Assembly (NCBI GenBank): GCA_028829895.1
Contig: CM054179.1
Span: 34,968,617 to 35,032,616 of the forward strand
Direction: 5' to 3'
Source: Sinotaia quadrata
Lineage: Eukaryota; Mollusca; Gastropoda; Architaenioglossa; Viviparidae
Length of the DNA: 64,000 bases
Both the position numbers and the translations under genes were made by a program. Position 1 is the first letter of the stretch, and every line of letters starts with the position of its first letter. Below the pieces are notes generated by a model that worked only from the letters and a program-made list of their open reading frames with translations, searched no databases and was not told where the DNA came from. Positions 12,230-25,404 of the stretch are shown piece by piece.

Positions 12230-12620
12230 CTGCGCCAAATCTTTTCTTCCTCATCTCTCCACTCTCCTTCCAGCTCTCCTGCCCACTGCAGGCACTTGAT
12301 AGTTCCAAGGCATGCTCAGGTTAGGGCATAACGGCTTTGGAGAGAGAAATCAGTTTTGTTTCCGATGGCGATTTTTCTGACAGTAAGACCAGTATCGCTA
12401 ATAAGAGGTTTTTGGCGTGCTGGGATTTCTCGAGGTTTGATATTGCAGGCGTCTCGTGCAACATGAGCGAGAGCAACTCCATTGGCAGGCCATCAAATGG
12501 GAGTGGTAGATCGTGTATCGGAAACAGAGAGGAGGGAGACAAAGATGAAGAAAAGAGAGAAAGAGAAACGCAACTGTTGACAATAAACTTGAGAGAAAAA
12601 GAGGTAGAAAAATAAAACTT
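12230..12620. other. Pyrimidine-rich then purine-rich unique tract
   Basis: 12235-12290 is CT-rich and ends in CTGCCCACTGCAG, an acceptor-like sequence. From 12337 a plus frame of 92 codons runs to 12615; its second half is a charged GA-rich low-complexity segment. No domain is recognised. It may be part of the same CpG-richer regulatory or 5' region as 12007-12226. Confidence 0.3.
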
Positions 12621-13646
12621 ATTAGGATGAAAGCATGAAGACATACAATAAAACTGACACAAACAGATATATACAAAGAGGAAGGAAGAGAGAGAGACAG
12701 AGAGAGTTCACTATAGCTTGCGTAATATTTGTAATGCAGCAAGAAATACATTCTAAGCCATATGTGAACAGTAATAAAATAATTTACTTTGATTCAATAC
12801 AATTTAGTATTAATTTTACCTGCTACCGAATACAATTTACGATCAACACGTGCATTTTACAAATATTCATAGAACTCTCTCGTTAGGTTTCTTGAAAGAA
12901 AAGTAGGAATTCTAGTATGATTCTGATAAACAGCACAACTATTTGCTTTTCGCATTCCACCCTAAAGAAATATGAAATACAGATATAAAAATTTAAACAA
13001 AATAATACTCATTGAAATTTGACATCATTCCTTTATAAATATGCATTTTACGCATTTAGTTTAATTTATTGAAAACTACAAGCTACTTCTTTATTATACC
13101 TGTATCCTACTGCTTACATAGGCACGGTTCTATTTACTTGGAGCCACTGTTACTGTCTCATATTACTCAGGCTTAATATCACTAGTAGCAACACATTAAT
13201 TGAATTTCTCTACAATTATACTTCAAACAAAATATCTGCTATATAAGTTATTTAATTTATTTAAATCGCAGTATTGGTTAATTAAATTGGATATTATTAT
13301 TTATTTATGCAATAGAAATGTATAGTATGCATTATTTAACGAACAATAAATCATGAAATTTTGGAGATTTTTATTTCTAAACATACTCTTAACTTAAGGT
13401 TTGGCTTATTTGTTGTATTTACTTACACATGGTTTTATCCTTTTAAAATTCATATATAAATATATATAAAAATATGCTCAACTAGAGTTATAACATTAAA
13501 TAGGAAGGCACGTTGTTGCTATAATTAATTCCATTATTATTTACATTAAGTTACTTTTATATATTCAACACATTATTAATAACATGAGTTACATATTAAA
13601 AAACATTCCCTGGAACATTAATTCCATTGCCCATGACAAAGATGGA
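12621..13646. other. AT-rich unique tract
   Basis: A short GA-rich purine run at 12678-12708, then AT-rich sequence; no gene seen. Confidence 0.5.
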
Positions 13647-13661
13647 TATATATATATATCT

Positions 13662-13738
<77 letters not shown>
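13647..13738. repeat. (TA)n then (TG)n microsatellite
   Basis: A short TA run is followed by about 38 TG units. Confidence 0.97.
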
Positions 13739-13856
13739 GCATACGTATTTATATTTGCAAAACTAACTTTTACATTAATTTTATTCCTCAGTGGAAGATG
13801 ATTTTATAAATAATCCTTAGCTGAACGAGTTTATGAATAGAGGATAGGTATTTGTG

Positions 13857-14024
13857 TATAAGTCTTGATTGTATATAAGTCTTGATTGTATATAAGTCTT
13901 GATTGTATATAAGTCTTGATTGTATATAAGTTTTGATTGTATATAAGTTTTGATTGTATATAAGTTTTGATTGTATATAAGTTTTGATTGTATATAAGTT
14001 TTGATTGTATATAAGTTTTGATAA
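13857..14024. repeat. 17-bp minisatellite, ~10 copies
   Basis: The unit is GTATATAAGTTTTGATT. The first four copies carry AAGTCTTG and the rest AAGTTTTG, so two variants occupy separate blocks. This is the signature of stepwise local duplication. Confidence 0.97.
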
Positions 14025-14619
14025 GTTGTGATTTACTTCTGCACATCAGCTGTTCCACTGTGTGACTAGTTAGAAAGAAAGCAACATTATGTTTTAACAC
14101 TTTAATTATCAAAGTGAGAAAAAAGCAAAATAGCAGTACATAAGATTGGCTTTTAAATATGTGTACCACATTTTCATTATGCAATGGGAGGTGATGAAAC
14201 ATAATATATTGTCAGTAGATGCATTTTGTCTGCTATATCAGATATCACACAAGAACAAACACACATATATTAACACAAAACACACTCATATGCAGAGTGA
14301 TAGTTCTTGATCATGTTAAACTGGAAGAAATTATTAGATGTAGATCTTTATTTGTATAGTTAGCCTGATAACCAACACTCTTTGAGTATTGAACATCCGA
14401 ATCTCTAAAAAAAAACAAAAACATGTTACATCATCTCTAATCTTCAGAATCCCTTACAACCACCAGCCAATTACAAGAGACATCTAGAAACATTTCACGC
14501 AGGATATAATCTTCAGAATCCCGTATAACCACCTGCCAATTATAATAAATTTCTATAAACATGTTGCCGAGTCTCTAATTATCATACGTTATATATGTCA
14601 GTCATTTGTAATTTACGCC
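14025..14619. other. Unique tract with a two-copy repeat
   Basis: Two copies of a phrase AATCTTCAGAATCCC-TA-AACCACC-GCCAATTA lie about 70 bp apart (14438-14560). No gene seen. Confidence 0.5.
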
Positions 14620-14996
14620 TCAATATTATGAGCTTGAGAGGCAGGTCATATTCATAATTCTTGTGTCTCGAGTGCTTAATATCATGAGCTTGAGAGGCAG
14701 GTCATATTGTGTCTCGAGTGCTAAATATCATGAGCTTGAGAGGCAGGTCATATTGTGTCTCGAGTGCTAAATATCATGAGCTTGAGAGGCAGGTCATATT
14801 CATAATTCTTGTGTCTCGAGTGCTAAATATCATGAGCTTGAGAGGCAGGTCATATTCATAGTTCTATGTGTCTCGAGTGCTAAATATTATGAGCTTGAGA
14901 GGCAGGTCATATTCATAATTCTTGTGTCTCGAGTGCTAAATATCATGAGCTTGAGAGGCAGGTCATATTCATAGTTCTATGTGTCTCGAGTGCTAA
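14620..14996. repeat. 44/56-bp minisatellite with two length variants
   Basis: About seven copies of a unit with TATCATGAGCTTGAGAGGCA and GGTCATATT...GTGTCTCGAGTGCTAAA. Long units insert CATAATTCTT or CATAGTTCTA before GTGTCTCG; two units lack it. CTCGAG occurs in every unit. Confidence 0.95.
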
Positions 14997-16157
14997 AGAT
15001 GCCTAATGCGAAATACTGTTTGCTTTTATCTTTCAGCTGTGTCATTCGATAAGCCCGATTCATTACAACTTTTTGTTCTTAAATTATCATATGCAAACAA
15101 AACACATTGTGTGTGGATATCTCAGGTATTTAAGAAAAGGTAACCCGTAATATTAAAAACAAACATATGATATGCGCAACAGATACTAATGTCTCTACTG
15201 CAAACATAATACATACAAAATTTCATTAGCAAAACATAACCCTGATAAAAGCGTGTTATTCTAAGTGCTGCTGGCTTATAATGATTGTTACTTTGATGTT
15301 GTATAAATACATCTATACGGATATGTAGATTCATACATGCATGCATAAATATATATACGGTGCCAATATGTTTGTGTGTAACATCTGATGTCATTATATT
15401 AATTCATTTATTATATAAATTTATTTCCTTACTCGAACTAAACGCGTCTGCTTCCATCTTCGCATGCTTCCTCCACACCACATACATCTTCATCCATTCG
15501 TCTAACGATTCAAATCTCTTACTTCACCTTGCAAGTAAATAGTAACCACACTGAAATTCGTTTTTATATTGACTTCTTACGGACACTCTAAACTTTCCTG
15601 TCGAGAGCAAATGTTTATCCCGACATGGTCCCGTCCTACAGGACTGGCGCAGTCGATGATTTAGACGTGTCTGGATTAAGATTTAATCACTCTCTGCACT
15701 ATCCTATATCACCGCTAGAAGGCATAGATCTCTTATTTTCAATTCAGCCTCATATAGATCAACAAGAATCAATGAGTGTCATATGCACCTACTTGTACGT
15801 TTGCATGTGCATTTATACATGCGTTAATGTGTGGTAGTATGTGAAAGGGATATTGTAAGATGATTTTGCTCGGGTATGTTCGTGGTTGGGAAGGGGAATA
15901 ACGGGAAACGTTGTCTGTTCTAACTACGACGGGTTTGTGAATTTGTAATAACATGTTGTAGCTATCTCTCTCTGCTGCTTTTCTTCTTTCTCAACCTAAC
16001 CACTACCATCACCGCCACTACCATCAACAACCATCAACAACAGCAACAACCAAAATAATTTTCATGCTGCTACTTTGTTCCCTCCTTGATCCTCTTTCTC
16101 ACGCCTCTTCCCTCATGCCTCTCCTTCATGCTTTCCTCTCTCCGAGGTCTTCCTAAG
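14997..16157. other. Unique tract
   Basis: A more balanced-GC stretch at 15560-15780 holds a 70-codon plus frame (15625-15837) without recognisable motif. CAACAAC/ACCATCA repeats lie near 16000-16050. Nothing else identified. Confidence 0.45.
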
Positions 16158-16287
<130 letters not shown>

Positions 16288-16403
16288 TACCTGTGCAGTA
16301 TACATTTTCGCAAGTTACGCGCAAAAATCTTATCTCTTATTTATTGACTACATTATGTGTGAAGTATTAATTATACAATCTTAAATCTCAAATATATGTT
16401 CAA

Positions 16404-16503
16404 AAATCAGTAACAGTCTTCAGAAGGCAAATATATCATAGGTTAAGTGAAAGATCAGTAACAGTCTTCAGAAGGCAAATATATCATAAATTAAGTCAAA
16501 GAT
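16404..16503. repeat. 48-bp direct repeat, 2 copies
   Basis: Two adjacent near-identical copies containing ATCAGTAACAGTCTTCAGAA and GGCAAATATATCATA. Confidence 0.9.
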
Positions 16504-16525
16504 ATGAGGTCCATTGATGGCCTAG

Positions 16526-16720
16526 CAGTTTATGAATAAATAGAGACTCTAGTGTATATTCGAGTGTTCATTGAGGTACCATCATTACCGTTTATGAATA
16601 AGTAGAGGTTCTAGTGTATATTTGAGTGTTCATTGAGGTACCATCATTACAGTATATGAATAAATAGAGGCTCTAGTGTATATTCGAGTGTTCACTGAGG
16701 TACCATCATTACAGTTTCTG
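16526..16720. repeat. 62-bp minisatellite, ~3 copies
   Basis: Three copies of a unit with TTTATGAATAAATAGAG, CTCTAGTGTATATTCGAGTG and TTCATTGAGGTACCATCATT. Confidence 0.93.
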
Positions 16721-16768
16721 TGTTGCCCACATTCTTATTGCTATTAAGAGTCTTTTAGACTAATTATA

Positions 16769-16970
16769 TGCAAATAGTTTACACAAACTGAAGCATTGTG
16801 ATAAATCATTTGTAAATAGTTTACACAAATTGAAGCATTGTGATAAATCATTTGTAAATAGTTTACTCAAATTGAAGCATTGTGATAAATCATTTGTAAA
16901 TAGTTTACACAAAATGAAGCATTGTGATAAATCATTTGTAAATAGTTTACACAAATTGAAGCATTGTGAG
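16769..16970. repeat. 42-bp minisatellite, ~5 copies
   Basis: Unit contains GCATTGTGATAAATCATTTG and TAAATAGTTTACACAAATTG. Three array loci fall within 570 bp (16404-16970). Confidence 0.95.
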
Positions 16971-17404
16971 CTGCTGGCTTATGCAGTTACAATTAATTTT
17001 ATCTAGTGAGAAAACAAAACCACTAGAATGTAATCCACATTTTTCGTTATTTGTGATCTTCGGGAAATGTAAAAAAAATAATATTTTTAGCTCTTCCGTT
17101 GTTTGTGCAGCCATATGCACTGCAATGTTTAACCATGTTTTATTTTTCAATCTACTCGTTTACCGCAAGAAAGTATGTCGGACAGCGCATGCGGATTGTA
17201 GGTCCACATCGTGACGTCACATGTTATGTTTCTATGGGTGAAAAGTCAGTCTCGCAAATGAAAGAGAGCTCTGACTTTTTAAAATTGATTTTCAATGCCG
17301 AAATAAATGTATTGATGCAAATTTTACAGTCTTGATTCTAAGAATGGGCATAACTCATTTCATACCGATTTATTCTTATCTGTAGCTGACATATGTTCCA
17401 TTTC
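16971..17404. other. Unique tract
   Basis: Overlapping frames of ~80 codons occur on both strands; none shows a recognisable motif. A GC-richer patch (CGGACAGCGCATGCGGATTG) lies near 17180. Confidence 0.4.
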
Positions 17405-18012
17405 ACTTGGTTTATAAGTCGTGTTTTGTATGCTTACTCTTAAGTCGTGTTTTGTATACTAACTATAAATCGTGTTTTGTATAGTTACTATAAATTGTAT
17501 TTTAAATTGTATTTGTATATTTACTCTAAATCGTATTTTGTGTACTTATTTTAAGTCGCGTTTTGTATACAGACTCTAAATCGTGTTTTGTATACTTACT
17601 CTTAAATCGTGTTTGTATACTTACTCTTAAGTTGTGTTTTGTATATTACTCTTAAGTTGTGTTTTGTATACATACTCTTAAATTGTGTTTTGTATACTTA
17701 CTTTTAAGTTGTGTTTTGTATACTTACTCTTAAGTCGTGTTTTGTATACATACTCTTAAATTGTGTTTTGTATACTTACTCTTAAATCGTGTTTTGTATA
17801 CATATTTTTAAGATGTGCTTTGCATAGACTCTAAATCGTGTTTTGTATACTTACTCGTAAGTCGTGTTTTGTATGCTTACTATAAATCGTGTTTTGTATA
17901 CTTACTCGTAAGTCGTGTTTTGTGTGCTTACTATAAATCGTGTTTCGTATAATTACTTTCAAGTAGTGTCTTGTATGTTTACTATAAATCGTGTTTTGTA
18001 TACTTATTCTAT
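17405..18012. repeat. Degenerate ~26-bp minisatellite, >20 copies
   Basis: Repeated phrase TAAGTCGTGTTTTGTATAC-TTACTC with many substitutions (AAATCG, AAGTTG). Older than the 46-bp array by its divergence. Confidence 0.9.
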
Positions 18013-18861
18013 GTCTTGTTTATTATATCAAGTCAATGGGCAGCAGGTACCTGACAGAGAAACTTGTTAAAATGTGTGTATGCGTGTGCGTGACGATTTA
18101 ATAAATACAGTAGAATTGGCGATTTGTGCACTCCCAATCTGCTGTAAGACTGAAACAGAGATTGTATTGTACTGATGAGGTATTTGATATTGTGTTAGTT
18201 AAATGTATGATGCTATGAAACTTTAATCTATTTCGTAACAAAATATTATGTACGATTAAATTAGTTAAAGACAATATAATAAATACATTCGTTATATATT
18301 GTGTGGAATTCCTACTTTTACAGGGATAAGGTGTCCTAAACATTTTGATTTGGCAGGTACTCCATATACAAGTGTCTACGCTTAAACGCGACAGCTTGGT
18401 GTTCAAGAACTACAAGGAAAGTTAAGCGAAGGAAGCCATGACCGTGACAAACGACTTTTTTGAGATTAATACTTTGGGAATGGAATCGAGTTAATTGAAA
18501 GTACGGAATTTAAACTAAACATAACTAACGCTAACGAGAGCAAAGATTAAACAATACAGTGCAAGCTTTGAACTGGTGTAAATTCACTAATATAATAGAA
18601 AGGTCTTCGAACTGTGAATACAAACTCCAACTGAGTTCGTGTTTATTATGGTCAGAATTTTCCTTTTGAAGAAAATCATGAAACGGTGTTAAGCGTTATG
18701 AAAAATATTTTTCTGCGTATTAATGTTTTATTTGAATATTATTATAATTGTACGCGTCTATTGTTAAGTAAAGTGCTATGTAGCTAATATGTCTATGTAA
18801 TCATGTAAAATTAAATTCCTCATTAATATCGCAAGTAATAGTGCATTTCAATTTGAACTAA
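18013..18861. other. AT-rich unique tract
   Basis: No gene recognised. A 102-codon minus frame (18098-18406) lacks any motif. Confidence 0.45.
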
Positions 18862-19024
18862 GCATAAGGTAGTAATAATGTATTGCAATTTGAACAAAGC
18901 ATAAGGTAGCAATAATGTATTGCAATTTGAACAAAGCATAAGGTAGTAATAATGTATTGCAATTTGAACAAAGCATAAGGTAGCAATAATGTATTGCAAT
19001 TTGAACTAAGAATAAGGTAGTAAT
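18862..19024. repeat. 37-bp minisatellite, left block
   Basis: Over four copies of a unit with ATAAGGTAGTAATAATG and TATTGCAATTTGAACAAAGC. The block stops abruptly at GGTAGTAAT and resumes at 20256, so a single array has been split. Confidence 0.95.
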
Positions 19025-20255
19025 TGTTTGGAGACTTTGGCCTTGATGTCGCCTTAAATCCCAAGACTACAGTCACAAGGTACGAAGGGCTAGACCTGAG
19101 AGGTAGAAGGCAAGCAAGGGTTCTACAGACCACAAATTAGGTAATCTGTGACTGACACCAGTTTCTTAAGGGGCGCGCTAATGGTGGATTAGCACATTAC
19201 GAGAATGTCCTGTATGACTAGGCATGATACTGACTGGGCAGCTATGAATCGAGGTACCAAGCAGAGGTAGTGAACTGATTAACTGTGTGTTGATGTGTGC
19301 CTTGTGAAGCAGTGTTACAAATTCAGATTGCACCGGACTATATGTGTGTTTATGACAGTGCCTGTGTAAATTGGAACTGAACTTGTGATGCTTAATGAAC
19401 TGAAGTCTGGCATTTATCAGAGTGGAAGACTAAAGGGAGATAACCAGTGGCTGATACAGAAATCACGCGAGCCAGGAACACGCACGCAAGCCACCAGGTG
19501 ATTCATTATATTTTTTATGTACAACATGTAATTTGTTCTAAGATTAACTAAATTTCTATTTCTATTCTTTTCTTATTAATTTTCTTATTCTGACCATTTA
19601 TGACTTAGAAATATTGAGACTTGATTTAGTGAAGCAGTAATTGTTCTGGGAATAGTATCAAGATTAGCTTGTGCAGATATATTCTAATAATTGGCTTAGG
19701 GTGGTGAAAAATGATGACTATTTTGATTCATTAATTTTGTTGAGAAAATGAAAGAGATGTTATGAATACTGAACATAATATATATAGATATTACTTTGAT
19801 GTGATTATGATTTTCGTAAATTGAGTTAATTTTATTATTTTTTTCTTTAATAAAATTGTTAAACTGTTAAACTATTCACTCTTCATATGTGTAGTGTCTA
19901 TATGTGTAGATGATAAGTGGGGGCTGCAATGACGTACAGGAAGTCGGCCACATACATATTTTAGAATAGTTCTTATCATCGGAATGAGAGAGATCGTGGA
20001 CGGGCTAGGTAGACAGATTGACAGACAGGATAGTACTGTGGAATCTGCTATTCTAGACAAGTAACGCTTGAGAGGGAGTTAACCAGTAGATAGACCTTTC
20101 AAGAAACTGACTTAGTCACTCTCGACCGCAACCAAGACCCGTCAGGTGACTGTAATTAGTTGTGCGGAAGAATCTTTATTGGTGTATGATTGTTAAGGTG
20201 TAATTGTCCAGGTAATGATTAACAACTAATTAGTCCAGTAACCTGAGTTGCCACA
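19025..20255. mobile_element. 1.23-kb insertion inside the 37-bp array (LTR-like ends)
   Basis: Unrelated sequence interrupts the array. It begins TGTTTGGAGAC and ends TTGCCACA, the TG...CA form of retroviral-type LTRs, and holds AATAAA near 19849. The flanks share AGGTAGTAAT (19015-19024) and GGTAGTAAT (20256-20264), so 9-10 bp of the array unit appear on both sides. LTR elements normally duplicate 4-6 bp; 9-10 bp better fits Mutator- or Merlin-like DNA transposons, but no terminal inverted repeat beyond TGT is visible. A solo LTR, a transposon, or replacement of array DNA are all possible. Two internal AACCAGT...CAGGTGA blocks (near 19445 and 20080) hint at an internal duplication. No coding capacity is recognised. 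Confidence 0.55.
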
Positions 20256-20632
20256 GGTAGTAATAATGTATTGCAATTTGAACTAAGAATAAGGTAGTAA
20301 TAATGTATTGCAATTTGAACTAAGAATAAGGTAGTAATAATGTATTGCAATTTGAACTAAGAATAAGGTAGTAATAATGTATTGCAATTTGAACTATGAA
20401 TAAGGTAGTAATAATGTATTGCAATTTGAACTAAGAATAAGGTAGTAATAATGTATTGCAATTTGAACTAAGCATAATGTAGTAATAATGTAATGCAATT
20501 TGTACTAAGCATAAGGTAGTAATAATGTATTGCAATTTGAACTAAGCATAAGGTAGTAATAATGTAATGCAATTTGAACTAAGCATAAGGTAGTAATAAT
20601 GTATTGCAATTTGAACTAAGCACATGGTAGCA
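20256..20632. repeat. 37-bp minisatellite, right block
   Basis: About ten copies of the same unit as 18862-19024. Here most units carry ...GAACTAAG(A/C)ATAAGG, whereas the left block has mostly GAACAAAGC, so the two blocks have drifted or expanded separately. Confidence 0.95.
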
Positions 20633-20803
20633 ACGAGCTGTCGTGAGACGACCCACCGACTTCGTTATATTACAAATCATCTCTGGGACCAACACAAGCT
20701 TTTATGATTAAATTAAGGCGATAGACAATGCGGAATTAAATAGTCTTCATATGTCAATTCAGAAATTCAGCGCCACTTAAAATGAGTGCGATAAGATCTG
20801 TGC

Positions 20804-20995
20804 GAACATATTTCTTCTGTACACAAGACGGGTGGAGAACAGAGTGCTTTATATTATATGTGAATGTATTAATATGTGTGAAGTTGGAACATATTTCTTC
20901 TGTACACAAGACGGGTGGAGAACAGAGTGCTTTATATTATATGTGAATGTATTAATATGTGTGAAGTTGGAACATATTTCTTCTGTACACAAGAC
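20804..20995. repeat. 83-bp tandem repeat, ~2.3 copies
   Basis: GAACATATTTCTTCTGTACA recurs at 20804, 20887 and 20970; the first two units are nearly identical. Confidence 0.93.
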
Positions 20996-21162
20996 TGATA
21001 TAACACATATTGTGCGTGCTATATGTGCGAGCATATTTCTTTTGTTATTTAACACGGGTGTATAACAGAGAGTGTAAAACAGTGAATGTATATAAATGTA
21101 TATATTTAACAATTGCTAATGAATTACTTGAAGCCAGTCTATAGACAAGAATGAACAATGTG

Positions 21163-21163
21163 T

Positions 21164-21214
<51 letters not shown>

Positions 21215-21283
21215 GGATGGATGGATAGATAGATAGATAGATAGATAGATGGATGGATAGATAGATAGATAGATGGATGGATG

Positions 21284-21380
<97 letters not shown>
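21163..21380. repeat. (GATA)n with GATG blocks
   Basis: Three GGATGGAT blocks are embedded in about 50 GATA units, so the tract has a higher-order pattern. Confidence 0.97.
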
Positions 21381-21381
<1 letters not shown>

Positions 21382-24246
21382 TGCATTAAAACCCAGATTG
21401 GGCCTCACCTCTTTTTCACAGAAAGATAAATCGTCAAATACGAGATCTAGCGTTTGAAAAACAGTCACCATTTTTCTTATCTTTCCTTAATGTTGAACGT
21501 TAATTGTATTATTTTACCTGACCTAATCCCCTGCAAAGAAATGGCATTATTTGTTATGATGATGACTGATACATAATTGCATTTATTCACAAAAATCATC
21601 CCATTTTAATCAGAATAAAGTTATTTGCGTGTCTGCAGTTCGTTTTCTCTTCTTAAAATCTTTACCGTCTAATTCTTCTCCAATGGCAGTAATTTAATGA
21701 TCCTTGTATAAACCCATCACTTAACTGTAAAAGTGGTGAATTTGTATTTGCAATTAATTGGCAAAAGATGAGATCGATTTCCTGATACAATAGGTGATGA
21801 GACGAGGATTGACAGAATATCAGGGTGATATGTTCAGATATTTTCAATACCGAAAACTATGTACATTATGTCTTATCACATTTATTTTGTCTATTGTCTA
21901 CCGACCAATAAACTGACGAACTACGCTCATTAATATATATTTGTAATATTGACTTTAAGTGTTGCTTTTCAATTTGTTTTAAACAAATTCTATATAATGC
22001 AATGCTCAGTTAAATTATTAATTATTCTACGGAGGAATAACATTTATTTTCACTTAGCAAGAACGAAGTCATCTTGTGAGTGATTTCATTTAATAAATCA
22101 CAGAATATAATATAGTGTGTTACAATTTATTTTTCTGTTGTGTTTCTTATGTCTGTTTAGCACGTGCGAATATATGTGTATTATAAGTAAGAATGCTTAC
22201 ATCACCAAAACCATTCAAAAACATTTACATTTTGTCACTTGTAAGTCCTCATTAAAAATTAGATTTTGTTCGGAAGGCGACACAGATTGTCTCATAAACT
22301 TGCATTCCATGATTCAATCAAGTTTAGATTTCATTCCTCGGAGAGTTTAACGATCCTTGTGACTGTTGAATTTATAAAACTGGCTTAGTCATACAGGTTG
22401 ATGTGCTTGTAGGGCATGCTGATGACATACACACCAGGGAAAATCATTAAAACTTAGAACAATCGATACGCTTTAATTCTTTCTTTTGAAGATTCAAGGA
22501 TTCACAAAATCAACTCTGACTTGCAGATTATAAGGGTGTCATAAAACTCTTTTACACAATAATAGGAGAGTCGTTTTACTGTCGCTTAATACTTCTGTAG
22601 GTGGAATTTTTTTTATAAAGTTGTACTAAAAATCAGTCTTTTATTTATATATAACGAACTCCCGTCCACCCACTATTACTGGTTCTTATTTTGCCTAAAT
22701 AAAAAACTTTACAAAATTTATTAAATACAAGATTTTGAATTATTTTTAGAAAACATGTTATGAAGGAACCTATGGAAAAACTCAGCTGGTATTTCTATAG
22801 TTTCATTCATTATGTATTCATTATTTTAATCCTCGAATTGGACAGGCGGCGATAGCCTGTTATTCACTAAGTAAAGGAAAAGCTGTTAACATGATATTCA
22901 ATATATACTAGATACGAAATCATCAGGTTTTTGCAATGACAAAATCTAATTCACCATGAACTGAACACTAATATTAAGTTTCAATGTGATGTGTCTCTTC
23001 CCCTTCCTACCCTCCTATCCCCCCCCCCTCTGTCTGTCTGCATGTCTCTCTGTCTGTCTATCTATCTATCTGTACATAGTACTATCATAAAATCTTCCGA
23101 AATAATGGTTTAAGTAAAATATATTACATGAATAAAGTTACTTTGCGAAGAAGTAATAAGTACGGAAAGAAATACATTTTGAAATTTTCAAGTTGATATC
23201 TAGAAATCAAATGTTTTGGAGGACTAAATAATAATGAAAGTGGCATAAATGACAGAAAATATATTAAATTAGTTTACTTGTATTTTATGTGTGTGTTTGT
23301 GTGTGACTGTATGAGTTCTCATATTATTATTGTTAGCAGTAACATGACTACAACACCACCATAGCTACTACTTTTATTAATTTACATAAATTATGTAAAT
23401 ATTTGTAAAATAAAAATTAATGAAATAGAATGCATACACTTGAGACTTTTGTTTAAGTATCAATTTAAGTCCATGACAAGTAAATCAGACATACAAACGC
23501 ATATACACAGCACCTTGTATGCACACATGCATATCAATCAGTGAGTGCGGAGACGCGTGACTGGTGTATGCATATATTTCTTAGTGTATATCTGTCTGTC
23601 TCTTTCTCCATCCTCCACCCCTTTCGTTCAAGTTCTTTCCTTTACCAAAATAAAAAGTCTGGAATTCGTCTTTGAAGCAGCGAACACATGTTTGTGCAAT
23701 TGTGAATCGAGACCGTCTCTTTGAAGTCTGCCTCTTCCTGCTAAAGTAATGTCAGATGCTCTATCTTTATGACTTCCACTGCTAAGAAAAAGTTTTATTT
23801 TTTATTTTCTTTTACTTGTACACTTACATTAAACTATGATTTCTCACATGGTTGAAAAGAGAGTTGTCTGAAACGAACATACCTATTATAAACACTTAAT
23901 ATTATACATATATCCGAAAATGCAAGCAATACAAATGTAAATGTGTATATACTCGCTCTGGGCAGTCCTGACAATCACACACTCACACATCTACACACAC
24001 TGACACATTTATATACAAGCAGATATATTCATAATACAGTCCAAATATATTTATGATAAAAATATTGACACTAACGTATTTTACTAAGAATACATTCGAA
24101 TAAATGAAAATGCATCTTGAATGACATAAAGCTTGACATGACATAAAGCTTTCACAATCAAGTGCAACGATACGGCAGTGACAATCGAAGATTTTGTTGC
24201 TTTGATTTCGACAGCTAGAGCATAATGGTAGTGAGTATGCCTACGT
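21381..24246. other. Long unique AT-rich tract
   Basis: No gene recognised over 2.9 kb. It contains a CCCCCCCC run and a (TCTG)(TCTA) tract at about 23020-23073 and short TGTG and ACAC runs near 23290 and 23985. Frames of 60-80 codons occur but lack motifs. Confidence 0.5.
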
Positions 24247-24455
24247 GCGGTGTGCAATGCAGTTTGTTTACATGTAATTGTAGTGTACATGTAGTACCGT
24301 ATGCAAAGCAGTTTGGTTACATGTACCTGTCCTGTACGTGTAGTACCGTATGCAATGCAGTTTGGTTACATGTACCTATCCTGTACGTGTAGTACCGTGT
24401 GCAATGCAGATTGGTTGCATGTAATTGTTCTGTACGAGTAGTACCGTGTGCATAA
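24247..24455. repeat. ~54-bp minisatellite, ~4 copies
   Basis: Unit contains GTGCAATGCAGTTTGGTTAC, ATGTACCTGTCCTGTACGTG and TAGTACC. The first and last units diverge most. Confidence 0.9.
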
Positions 24456-25404
24456 CAAATTAACAGTCCAGTAAAGGGGAGTATCTAATTAAGACGATAG
24501 TTATTCCTAATTCATTCAGGACAATGTTAATATGTTTTATATTACCAGCTTACCAAATAGTATGTACTTGATAAAATGAGTTTCCAAAGATTTATTGTTT
24601 TTAAGAAATTATGTAATCGTCGAATTTGATTGTTAATTCTGAATAGATAATTTTCAGAAAAGATGGACAAGTATTACTGTAAATATATTATTGAATAGTT
24701 GCATAATTTTAGTACAGTTAGCACATTTAACAATACGAGAAATAAGAAAGGTAAAATCAAATTACGGTTTGACAATTGTCAAATGTTTAAATGTTAGTCT
24801 GTCTGTCTGTTAGAATGTACACTAGAATAAGGAATTACTTATAACATTTAAAATGCATAAGCATGAAGACAGGGACACAAGCAATGTATCGACGACATTT
24901 AAGCGCTTTGTTACATTTGATAAGTTATAGTCTTTATAATAGTATAAATAGTAAAAGTGTGAAAAGATTTATGAATGTGTAACTGTTAGTGCATGAATTA
25001 TTTTGGATTCTGTTGTAAGACCTGCAGGAAACACAAGACGCAGTCATATGGAGACATATATAACTATGCATTGTCTTGAAAGTCTTGTTCATTTAAATGA
25101 AACTCTATTTTGTCTAGAGTAGAATCATTGGTTTTGCATTTCATACATTTTTTCTCAAAAATGAAGACGGTCTGTAAATCATAATGCAAATTTCAAGTCC
25201 ATAGGAGTGCAATGCTTTAAACCCGCTCTACATCCGTTTCAAATAAACGTTAGGATTGTGAAGTAAAAATCGGCCATATTAGACATAGGGAATAAATATT
25301 AACATTGAGCCATTCAACTTGCATCAAACGTTGGAGTAATAATCTTTCATACATCGTATGGCATGCACCCATTTGTTACTGGTTAGTATTACTAGTAGTA
25401 GTAG
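24456..25404. other. AT-rich unique tract
   Basis: No gene seen. It ends at a short AGTAGTAGTAGT run (25391-25404) that is the probable 3' tail of the adjacent minus-strand retroelement. Confidence 0.5.

Noticed and set aside
21045..21471. 110-113-codon Tyr-Leu-Ser-Ile-rich minus frames
   Set aside because: Translations of the GATA microsatellite; likewise at 9718-9933, 16070-16324, 41609-41809 and 51989-52264.
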